This document shows, one piece after another, positions 1 to 8,418 of a stretch of 64,000 nt of DNA. The stretch is from Persicitalea sp963803495 (lineage in GTDB: Bacteria > Bacteroidota > Bacteroidia > Cytophagales > Spirosomataceae): assembly GCA_963803495.1 (NCBI GenBank), contig CAWDMP010000001.1:310001-374000 (forward strand), read 5' to 3'. The notes under the pieces were generated by a model. That model did no database searches and was not told the origin of the DNA. It saw nothing but the letters and a program-made list of their open reading frames with translations. How positions within the stretch are numbered: the first letter of the stretch is position 1; every line of letters starts with the position of its first letter. The position numbers and the translations under genes are program-made.

Positions 1-2165
1 GATCGAGAAGGGGTAAGGACCCATTCGCTCCACCTCGAAGCCATTGCTGAGGTACCCGTTGCGCGCCGTGACGTACTGTACCACCATCGTACCGCCGTTT
101 TTGACGTACTCCAACAGTTTTTCCTGGTAGTACCCCAGGCGCTCTTCGGTGTTGTAGGCCCGCACACCCACCACGATGGCATCGTACACGCTCAGGTCTT
201 TGCCCAATTCCTTTTCGTCCAGCATGGTTACCTCGGTACCGATTTGGCGTAGGGCCGTCGGAACTTCGTCGCCCGCTCCGGCGATGTAGCCTATCTTTTT
301 CGCAAGATTCTGAATGTCGAGCTTGACCAGTTCCGTCTCAGCGGGTGGGAAAAGCGTTTGGGTGGGAATGTGTCGAAACTCCACGCTGCGCAAACTGTTC
401 GACGTGGTGCCCCGCGGGGTCGTGACCTTCACCCGCATTTTTCCCTCGCTGTTTTGGGCCGGTGGGGTAATCTGCACGGTGAAGACCTTCTCTTCGTATT
501 TATCCTTAGTGGAAAAAGGTACTTCCGAGGGTACGGCTTTCCAGCCTTTGGGCAAATCGAACCTGATGGTACCCTGCATGTCGGGCTCGTTGGCTTTCAG
601 GAGCAAATCGACCGGCTTACTTTGCTGATCGGCAAACACAAAGACGGGTTCGGACAAATTGACCGTTACCGCCGGTCGGATTTCGAACGGGCGGTAAATC
701 TCGCCTTCCGACGGGTCGACCGACTTGTATTTCCAGGGCGAGGTGTAGGTGAACGAAGTACCCTCGATAAAAAAGGTAAAGGCCGTTTGCAGCTCCGGCT
801 CATTTTGGGGCCTGCCTACGAGTTCCTGGTCCTCGAACTGAAATACCTTGCGGTCTTTGATCGGTTGCCGTAGCCAATAGGGTTGTGAAATGGGCATTTT
901 GGCCGGAATGTCGATCGTCTTATCGAAAGAAAAAGCCTCGTACGTGTTCAGCGCTTTATTCAGGGTGGTGTCGAAAGCGGCGCCGATCACTTTGATGCTT
1001 TGCAGGGTGACCGGCGTTTCGGACCGCTCGACTACCTTGACGCTGACCTTCGCCTTACCGCCCGGCGAAGTGGAAAAATCATCGGGATTGGTCTCGAACC
1101 AGAGCCCCAGGCACTGCTGAATGAGCGTCTTGCACTTCGTCCTTTTTACGCTTCACGTAATAATCCGCCTGATCAAGTTTGCCCAGTTCCTGGTAGATTC
1201 CGACCAGCGCGGGTACCGAAGCCGAAGGCTTGCTTACATCATAATCGGCGATGGACTTTCGTGATCATTTGACTTACTTTCCCACTATTCTTCACCCGCG
1301 ACCAGCCCAAATCCACACCGTCGAACAGGTCGTTTTTGGCGGGGTCGCCGCCCTTGTGTAACATGTAGTCTTTACGCAGGTTGATGTGGGGCGCCGAGCC
1401 GAACCCCTGGGTTTTGTGCATCGAGCGACTCGAAGCCGCGATTTCGCTGTACGATTTGCCCAGGAGCGCGTTATACCCACTCAAATCCACACCCACGAAG
1501 CTGCCCGCGTCGTCAGGTTCCTTGTTCTGGAAGCCACGCGAGTAGCTGTTCCACACGATACGCTTGGGCTGCCAGGGTTTTACGTATTTGAGTTGTTCGG
1601 GAAATTGCTTCGGATCACCCGAAATCTTGAAAGCCTCTTCGGCGAGATACGCGCTGGAATTGTGGTGTCCGTGGCCGGCGCGCTCGTCGGGCGGGAAACG
1701 GGCGATGAGTACGTCGGGTCGGTACTTGCGGATGAGGTACACCACATCGGCCAGGATTTTTTCCTTACCCCAAAATTCCAGCGTCTCCTCCCGGGTTTTA
1801 GAATAGCCAAAATCGTAAGCGTGCGTGAATAGTTGCTGAGCGCCGTCGGTACGACGCGCGGCCAGCAGTTCCTGCGTGCGAATGACGCCGATGTACTCGC
1901 CCTGTTCGGAGCCGATCAGGTTTTGGCCGCCGTCGCCGCGCGTCAGAGCCAGGTAGTAGGTATTGATGAGTCTGTCCTTGGCAAGGTAGGCCAGCAGCAG
2001 GCTGTTCTCGTCGTCGGGATGGGCGGCAATATGCATGGCGCTGCCCAGTACATTCAGTTTTTTGAGATCGGATAATATCTCCGATGAGGTAGGGTTGGGC
2101 TCCTGGGCGCGGAGGGTGGTGGTCAGAAGAAAAATGGCAGAGAAAGCGAATAATATTCTTTTCAT
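1..2165 (-). CDS. PIG-L (LmbE-like) family deacetylase, C-terminus cut by window edge, two frameshifts
   Basis: Secreted zinc-dependent N-acetyl hydrolase of the PIG-L/LmbE family; substrate unknown, probably an N-acetylated sugar or conjugate. An N-terminal signal peptide ends near QA (about residue 20). The metal motif AHPDDE lies at residues 48-53 and a histidine cluster GHGHH at about 164-168. The first frame stops at 1239, but the same protein continues in the next frame (…KSIADYDVSKPSASVP…) and then in a third frame (…LIQQCLGLWFETNPDD…) to position 1. Two single-base insertions, near 1255-1262 and 1125-1140, explain this. The downstream part is the long beta-rich C-terminal region usual in Bacteroidota members, and its end lies outside the window. 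The gene is divergent from hppA. Family call is firm; whether the breaks are real is not. Confidence 0.85.
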
Positions 2166-2275
2166 CGGGGGTAAGGGAATGAATTAAGGAGCAAGCTACA
2201 CCCAAACGCACGCTCTACCAATAGTGGACGGTTAAATATCCAATTATGTGGGTAAATAATGATTAGTTTATAAAA

Positions 2276-2311
2276 TTGCTTGGGCAAGTGTATCCCAAAA
2301 CCCTATCTTTG
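2276..2311 (+). promoter_or_regulatory. Probable Bacteroidota-type promoter of hppA
   Basis: TATCTTTG at 2304-2311 fits the -7 consensus TAnnTTTG. Candidate -33 TTG triplets lie at 2276-2278 and 2280-2282, with spacers of 25 and 21 bases, longer than the usual 19. The hppA start is 42 bases downstream. Confidence 0.4.
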
Positions 2312-2352
2312 CGCGATTTTTAACCGCAAAAGAACAAACCAAACAAACAAGC

Positions 2353-4998
2353 ATGGATAGTATTATTTACCTGGTTCCCGCCTTCGGGGTTGTGGGATTG
2401 CTGTACACCGCCTGGCGATTCAGCTGGGTTACCAAACAACCCGCCGGCACGGCCAACATGCAAAAGCTATCGGGCTACATCTCCGACGGTGCCATTGCCT
2501 TCCTGAAAGCCGAATGGAAAGTACTGGCCTACTTCGCCATCCCAACGGCCATCCTCCTGTTCTTTCTGGGCTCCAGCGAAGGTACCCCCGAGAACCCCAT
2601 TCACTCTTCGCCGCTGATTGCGGTAGCCTTTATTATTGGAGCTATTTTGTCGGCGTTGGCGGGCTACATCGGGATGAAAATCGCGACCAAAGCGAACGTG
2701 CGGACCGCAGAGGCGGCACGTACTTCACTCTCCAAGGCCTTGCAGGTGTCGTTCACGGGCGGCTCGGTGATGGGCATGGGCGTTGCCGGTTTGGCGGTGC
2801 TGGGACTGGGCGGCTTGTTTATCATATTCTACCACGTTTTTGCGGTCGGTCAGCCCTTGACTTCCGTCGAAATGCGGACGGCTATCGAGGTGCTGGCCGG
2901 TTTTTCACTGGGAGCTGAGTCCATTGCGCTTTTTGCCCGCGTGGGTGGTGGTATTTATACAAAAGCCGCTGATGTGGGTGCCGACCTTGTCGGTAAAGTC
3001 GAAGCCGGAATTCCTGAAGACGACGTGCGTAACCCCGCTACCATTGCCGACAACGTGGGCGACAACGTGGGCGACGTGGCCGGTATGGGTGCGGATTTGT
3101 TCGGTTCTTACGTAGCCACGATTTTGGCGACTATGGTGCTGGGTCAGGAAATTGACGTGGCAGGCACCGATGCTTACGGTGGATATTCGCCCGTGCTGCT
3201 GCCGATGATGATCGCGGCGGTGGGTTTATTGGCTTCGCTGGTTTCGACCTTCTTCGTGCGCATCAGCAAAGAGACTTCCTCGGTGCAGGCAGCGCTCAAC
3301 CTGGGCAACTGGGCCTCCGTGATCATTACTTTCGTGGCTTCCTATTTTCTGGTCAAAGGCATTCTGCCCGAAACGCTGAACCTTCGTGGCTTTGAGTTTA
3401 CGTCAAACGGTGTATTCTTCGCCATTGTGACCGGCCTCGTAGTCGGTGCGCTGATGTCGATCATTACAGAATACTACACCGCTATGGGCAAACACCCGGT
3501 CAACTCGATCATCGAAAAATCGGGCACGGGCCACGCCACCAACATCATCGGCGGACTCGCCGTGGGGATGGAGTCGACGGTATTGCCGATTCTGGTATTG
3601 GCCGGAGGTATCATCCTCTCCTACAAATTTGCGGGCTTGTACGGGGTGTCCATCGCCGCCGCCGGTATGATGGCGACCACCGCCATGCAATTGGCCATCG
3701 ACGCCTTCGGACCCATTGCTGACAACGCGGGCGGTATCGCTGAGATGTCGCAACTGCCTCCCGAGGTACGTGAGCGCACCGACAACCTCGACGCCGTGGG
3801 CAACACCACCGCCGCAACCGGCAAGGGTTTTGCCATCGCCTCGGCGGCTTTGACTTCGCTGGCTTTATTTGCGGCTTTCGTAGGCATCGCGGGGATTAAA
3901 GCGATCGATATTTACAAAGCTGATGTATTGGCCGGACTTTTCGTTGGCGGTATGATTCCGTTTATTTTTAGTGCGCTGTGTATTTCGGCAGTGGGCAAAG
4001 CCGCGATGGAAATGGTGAACGAAGTGCGTCGCCAGTTCCGCGAGATTCCGGGAATCATGGAGTATGAGGCCGAACCCGAATACGAAAAATGCGTGGCTAT
4101 TTCGACGCAAGCTTCGTTGCGCCAGATGATTCTACCCGGGGCGATCGCGCTGATTACGCCGGTACTGATCGGCTTCACGATGGGTCCCGAAGTGTTGGGC
4201 GGCTTGTTAGCCGGTGTCACGGTTTCGGGCGTGTTGATGGGTATTTTCCAATCAAATGCAGGCGGTGCCTGGGACAATGCCAAGAAATCGTTCGAGAAAG
4301 GTGTTATGATCGACGGCCAGATGTACTATAAGGGATCGGAGCCGCACAAGGCTTCGGTTACGGGCGACACCGTGGGTGATCCATTCAAAGATACCTCCGG
4401 TCCTTCGATGAACATCCTGATCAAACTGATGTCGATCGTTTCGCTGGTGATCGCACCCTACATTGCCGTCAACTCGTCCGACCTGGGCAATATGGAAACC
4501 GAGACCGTGCAGGTACTGCCCATCGACGGAAGCATGACTCCCACCGATGTGTACGAGTTGGAAAATGGCTTGAAGCTGAACATCGCCCGCGACGGCAATC
4601 CCGTGGAGCGCGGCCTGGTCGATTTCATTCGCTCCGGTAGCGCCGTCGACAAGGATACCTGGTTCGACTTCGACCGCTTGTTGTTCGAGACGGGTAAGGA
4701 GACGTTAAAGCCCGAATCGCGCGAGCAATTGGGTAACGTGGCCGAAATCTTGAAAGCCTATCCCGACGTAGAAGTGAAACTGGGTGGCTACACCGACAAT
4801 ACCGGCGACCGCGACATGAACATGCAGCTTTCGGCTGACCGCGCCGCTTCGGTCAAACAGTCGCTGATCGACATGGGCATCGACGGTGCCCGTCTCGAAT
4901 CGGAAGGCTACGGAGAGCAGTACCCCGTTGCTTCCAACGACACCGAGCAAGGCCGCGCGCAGAATCGCCGCACCTCGATTCGGGTTACGAAGAAGTAG
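2353..4998 (+). CDS. hppA: Membrane-bound ion-pumping pyrophosphatase fused to a C-terminal OmpA domain
   Basis: Integral inner-membrane pyrophosphatase that couples PPi hydrolysis to H+ or Na+ export. Residues 1 to about 730 are the multi-helix mPPase core, with the repeated acidic substrate motifs (DVGADLVGKVE and DNVGDNVGDVAGMGADLFGS regions). GNTTAATGKG near residues 483-490 carries Ala where potassium-independent enzymes have Lys, pointing to the potassium-dependent subfamily. Unusually, residues about 770-881 form an OmpA-like peptidoglycan-binding domain (FDFDRLLFETG, GYTDNTG, RAQNRRTSI), giving 881 aa against a usual 700-770. The reading frame is continuous across the junction, so the fusion is as read. 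A strong hairpin terminator follows. Ion specificity cannot be decided by eye. Confidence 0.95.
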   Translation: MDSIIYLVPAFGVVGLLYTAWRFSWVTKQPAGTANMQKLSGYISDGAIAFLKAEWKVLAYFAIPTAILLFFLGSSEGTPENPIHSSPLIAVAFIIGAILSALAGYIGMKIATKANVRTAEAARTSLSKALQVSFTGGSVMGMGVAGLAVLGLGGLFIIFYHVFAVGQPLTSVEMRTAIEVLAGFSLGAESIALFARVGGGIYTKAADVGADLVGKVEAGIPEDDVRNPATIADNVGDNVGDVAGMGADLFGSYVATILATMVLGQEIDVAGTDAYGGYSPVLLPMMIAAVGLLASLVSTFFVRISKETSSVQAALNLGNWASVIITFVASYFLVKGILPETLNLRGFEFTSNGVFFAIVTGLVVGALMSIITEYYTAMGKHPVNSIIEKSGTGHATNIIGGLAVGMESTVLPILVLAGGIILSYKFAGLYGVSIAAAGMMATTAMQLAIDAFGPIADNAGGIAEMSQLPPEVRERTDNLDAVGNTTAATGKGFAIASAALTSLALFAAFVGIAGIKAIDIYKADVLAGLFVGGMIPFIFSALCISAVGKAAMEMVNEVRRQFREIPGIMEYEAEPEYEKCVAISTQASLRQMILPGAIALITPVLIGFTMGPEVLGGLLAGVTVSGVLMGIFQSNAGGAWDNAKKSFEKGVMIDGQMYYKGSEPHKASVTGDTVGDPFKDTSGPSMNILIKLMSIVSLVIAPYIAVNSSDLGNMETETVQVLPIDGSMTPTDVYELENGLKLNIARDGNPVERGLVDFIRSGSAVDKDTWFDFDRLLFETGKETLKPESREQLGNVAEILKAYPDVEVKLGGYTDNTGDRDMNMQLSADRAASVKQSLIDMGIDGARLESEGYGEQYPVASNDTEQGRAQNRRTSIRVTKK

Positions 4999-5022
4999 TA
5001 CCTGGCAGATGATGATTATAAA

Positions 5023-5053
5023 AAGGGCCGCTCAGTTCAATTGAGCGGCCCTT
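5023..5053. terminator. Bidirectional intrinsic terminator between hppA and the FG-GAP gene
   Basis: Perfect 12-bp stem AAGGGCCGCTCA / TGAGCGGCCCTT with a 7-base loop, flanked by A and T runs on opposite sides. It sits between two convergent genes and can serve both. Confidence 0.85.
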
Positions 5054-5076
5054 TTTGTGTACTCAGAAAGGCAAAA

Positions 5077-8000
5077 CTACTGCAACTCCGATTTGAACTT
5101 ATACACCTTCGCTTCCCCACCATTCACCCCAAAAACAAGTCGATTTCCGGCCCAAGCCACCGAACGCACCGCGCCTTTGACCCAAATACCGGTGTCGTTT
5201 TGAGACAAGTATTGAAATTTCCGGTCCCCTTGATTGCGGAATAGCTGTCCGTAGCTGGCGTCGGAGCGGCCCAGCCGGACGCGACTGTGTAATTCGTTTC
5301 CTGCCAGGAGCACATCCGGTTTTTTATCACCGTTAAAATCCCGGACGAGTACCGCGTGGACCGGTGAATACTGCGCTGCCGTGGGTAATGGCTCAAAGGT
5401 TAGCTTTCCTTTATCGTTCCACAGGACTCCCGTCCTCAGGTCGTCGGCGGTCAGCGTTTTCCCGGCGGGAAGTTGCGCTAAGATGTCTTCCATGTTGGCG
5501 CGGGCGTAGCTCTCGTAATCGGCGTAGTTTTTTTTAAGCGCGGGGATTTGACCTAGTAGCTCATCGAGGCTGGCGAAGGGGTACCGGTTTCCAAATTGTT
5601 TCAGGCCCAGCAGGGGTAGCATCCGGCTATTTCCTCCGTAATCACCATAATCCAGCGTCAGTCCTTCCCCGGCGTTGACAGCGTACTGATTATTTGCCCC
5701 CAAACCACCTACCAGAAAATCCTCATCCCCGTCTCCGTCCAGGTCGGCGGCCGCTAAGGCGTAGTGCATGGCGGAAGGCAACGAAGTGGTAGTTGCAGCG
5801 TCGAGTGAATAGTTACCCTTTCGGTTGATAAGCGCGATAGGCTTCATCCATTCTCCTACCAACACCAGATCAGGGCTACGATTACCATTGAGATCGGTGA
5901 AGGATGCCCCGGTAACGAGTGCCTGCACCGCCGGGAAGTCGTCGACATTGGTGAATACGCCGCTGCCATCGTTTTTGAGCAGAATGGATCGTTGGGCCTC
6001 CGGGTACCGGCCGGGCGCGCAACCAGCTCCGATGAATAGATCCTGGTCGCCATCCAGATCGACATCGGCGGCACACACCACGGTGGCGTTCAGCAACATC
6101 TTCGGAAGCGGTGCCCGTGTGAGTCTGCCGTTATTATTGGAGTACAAGCGAACCTCCAGAAGCGGGTCTTCGGGACTGAGCGCATAGCCCGCCGATGCGA
6201 CCACCAAATCCTGATCACCGTCGCCGTCGACATCCACGAATACCGCGGCGCCGTCTTCGAAGGCAGCGTCTGCTTCAAGCGCGGGCTGGGGTACCTGTCT
6301 GAGCTGACCGTTGGCCGATACAAAGTACCCGCCCGCCTGCCCGCGCCCGCCGCCGATGAAGAGCTCGGTGCTTTGCGCCGACTCGCTGGTTGCCATGCAG
6401 GGGCCGTTGTAGGATTGCATGGCGGGTAGCAGGGATTGGGTTCTGAAATCATTGACGTCGGGTTGTCGATGCGTGAAAAAGGGGGTAGAGGCAGAAAACA
6501 GGGGCGGAGCTGTTTGTGAACGAACGTTTTTACCGGCCTTGTCATACATTACCAGGTGGACCCCGGAAGGCATGGGCTTCCTTGTCTTATTCAAAGTGCC
6601 ATCGTTCCACCTTACTTCGATGGAATCGGCCGCGTTGCTCTCCCCCAAGCCAAAATGTAACGGCCCGTACATCGCGGACTGAAAGCCGCGTACGGGTTGG
6701 AACTCCTGGTAGTAGGCCTGGCCTCCCGCCCAAACCGTTACCCTCGCCCCAATTTTAAACGCTTCGGACGGAGCGGACAGACCGATTTGTACATAGTTCC
6801 TGCCCGTGCTTTCCAATCCGTTATTCTGATACACCGAGGCTACTTCGTCGACATTGTTGGTCACCAGGTCCAGGTCGCCGTCGTTGTCGAGATCGGCGTA
6901 GATCGCGCCATTCGATTGGCTGTTTTTTGCAAATCCCCACGCTTCCGTCTTTTTCTCGAATGACAACCCGTCCATATTGCGGAAAATCTGGTTGGGTTGA
7001 TCGATCGTGGGCATGGAGGCGATGTACTCCAAGGTAGAAGGCATCGTTTTCTGACCACTGCTGACCGCCATTTGGGTTTCCATCGAGTACTTCAAAAACT
7101 GCATGTTGGTATAGTCCCGTGCGTAGCCATTGGTCACGAACAGGTCTTTAAATCCGTCGTTATCGAAGTCGGCCAGCAGTGCCGACCACGACCAATCGGT
7201 GTTGGAGATACCCGACAGCTGCCCAATCTCAGAAAATACGGGTAGATCGATATTCCCGGTAGCGGTCGATCGGCTGTTACCGGCGTTGAGCTGCAACATG
7301 TTACGCATGGTTTGCTCGTGAAATCCGGCTTTCAGCAGCATTTGGTACTTGTCGTAGTTGTCGTCACCCGCCGTGAGTTTAATGCGTTCGTTAGACTCGG
7401 GCAGCATATCGAGGGTGATAAGGTCGGTGCGGCCATCATTGTTGATGTCGGCGGCATCGGTACCCATCGAATAAAACGAGGTGTGGCCCATGGCATCTCG
7501 CACCACTTCTTTGAAGGTACCGTTTTGCTGATTGAGGTAGAGGTAGTCGTTTTCGTTGTAGTCGTTGGTCACGTAAAGGTCCAGCCAACCGTCGTCGTTC
7601 AAGTCGCTGACGTTAAGTCCCAGACCAAAACTAAGTACGTTGCTGACCATGCCCGATGTCTCCGTCACGTCGGTGTACTTACCCGCATCGTTTCGTAACA
7701 ATTTGCTGCCGTAGCGCGCGTCTGTTTTGGTGCGAAACGAAGCGATGAGGTTACTAAATCCCGCGTATTCCTGCACCGAGTGATTCAGCAGAAAGGCATC
7801 AAGGTCGCCGTCGCGATCGTAATCGAAAAAGGCCGCCTGGGTGGTGTATGACTCGTCGGCTAAGCCGTAGGCCTCGGCGCTTTCGGTAAAATGCGCCTTG
7901 CCGTCATTGATGTAGAGCAAGTTGCGGCGCAGGGTCGGGTCTTCGGCACCCGAGCGACATACGTACAGATCCAAATGACCGTCGCTATTGATGTCGACGA

Positions 8001-8358
8001 CCGAAACCCCCGTTTTCCAGCCCCCGTGCGCGATGCCCGATGCCTCGGTGGCATCCGCAAACCGCATCGCGCCCTGGTTGAGGTACAGCCGGTCGGCTAC
8101 CTGATTGCCGGTAAAGTACAGGTCGATCAGCCCGTCACCGTTGAAGTCACCCGCCGCCACGCCCCCGCCGTTGTAGAAGTAGCCGTAGTTGAGCACATTA
8201 TCGTACTCATTAGCGGTGACTGTGTTCGCAAAGTCGACGCCCGTATCGGAGGCATCGAGCAGGGTGAATCGGGTTGGACTATCGGTTTCGCATCCGAGCG
8301 TAAATAGTATTGCCGTCATCATCATGACGACGCGAAAGATATTTTTAAGGAAGTACAT
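5077..8358 (-). CDS. FG-GAP/VCBS repeat lipoprotein with ASPIC/UnbV domain
   Basis: Large extracytoplasmic protein of the CRTAC1-like group. The chosen start (8358) gives a signal peptide with lipobox-like FTLGC; an ATG 27 bases upstream adds a proline-rich extension that does not look like a signal sequence. Many calcium-binding-like DxDxDG loops (GDFNGDGLIDLY, DYDRDGDLDAF, DLDNDGDLDLV) mark FG-GAP beta-propeller blades in both halves. Residues about 520-600 match the ASPIC/UnbV module (IGARVTVWAGG, GLGESNAADSIEVRW). It follows a DUF5107-TPR gene in the same direction, an association common beside SusC/SusD pairs in Bacteroidota. Likely a surface binding or scaffold protein; ligand unknown. 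Confidence 0.85.
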   Translation of the reverse strand: MYFLKNIFRVVMMMTAILFTLGCETDSPTRFTLLDASDTGVDFANTVTANEYDNVLNYGYFYNGGGVAAGDFNGDGLIDLYFTGNQVADRLYLNQGAMRFADATEASGIAHGGWKTGVSVVDINSDGHLDLYVCRSGAEDPTLRRNLLYINDGKAHFTESAEAYGLADESYTTQAAFFDYDRDGDLDAFLLNHSVQEYAGFSNLIASFRTKTDARYGSKLLRNDAGKYTDVTETSGMVSNVLSFGLGLNVSDLNDDGWLDLYVTNDYNENDYLYLNQQNGTFKEVVRDAMGHTSFYSMGTDAADINNDGRTDLITLDMLPESNERIKLTAGDDNYDKYQMLLKAGFHEQTMRNMLQLNAGNSRSTATGNIDLPVFSEIGQLSGISNTDWSWSALLADFDNDGFKDLFVTNGYARDYTNMQFLKYSMETQMAVSSGQKTMPSTLEYIASMPTIDQPNQIFRNMDGLSFEKKTEAWGFAKNSQSNGAIYADLDNDGDLDLVTNNVDEVASVYQNNGLESTGRNYVQIGLSAPSEAFKIGARVTVWAGGQAYYQEFQPVRGFQSAMYGPLHFGLGESNAADSIEVRWNDGTLNKTRKPMPSGVHLVMYDKAGKNVRSQTAPPLFSASTPFFTHRQPDVNDFRTQSLLPAMQSYNGPCMATSESAQSTELFIGGGRGQAGGYFVSANGQLRQVPQPALEADAAFEDGAAVFVDVDGDGDQDLVVASAGYALSPEDPLLEVRLYSNNNGRLTRAPLPKMLLNATVVCAADVDLDGDQDLFIGAGCAPGRYPEAQRSILLKNDGSGVFTNVDDFPAVQALVTGASFTDLNGNRSPDLVLVGEWMKPIALINRKGNYSLDAATTTSLPSAMHYALAAADLDGDGDEDFLVGGLGANNQYAVNAGEGLTLDYGDYGGNSRMLPLLGLKQFGNRYPFASLDELLGQIPALKKNYADYESYARANMEDILAQLPAGKTLTADDLRTGVLWNDKGKLTFEPLPTAAQYSPVHAVLVRDFNGDKKPDVLLAGNELHSRVRLGRSDASYGQLFRNQGDRKFQYLSQNDTGIWVKGAVRSVAWAGNRLVFGVNGGEAKVYKFKSELQ

Positions 8359-8418
8359 CGTAGCAGGCGGGGGTGATGGGATCAAAATTAGATGAACCTG
8401 GGTCGTCGACCCGGTGAA

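Noticed and set aside
314..1272. Plus-strand open frames in the first 1.3 kb
   Set aside because: They lie opposite the frameshifted PIG-L gene, whose minus-strand translation is coherent through the whole stretch; the plus frames show no family motifs.
8359..8385. Upstream ATG for the FG-GAP lipoprotein
   Set aside because: It adds MIPSPPPAT, which spoils the signal peptide; the start at 8358 gives a normal lipoprotein signal.
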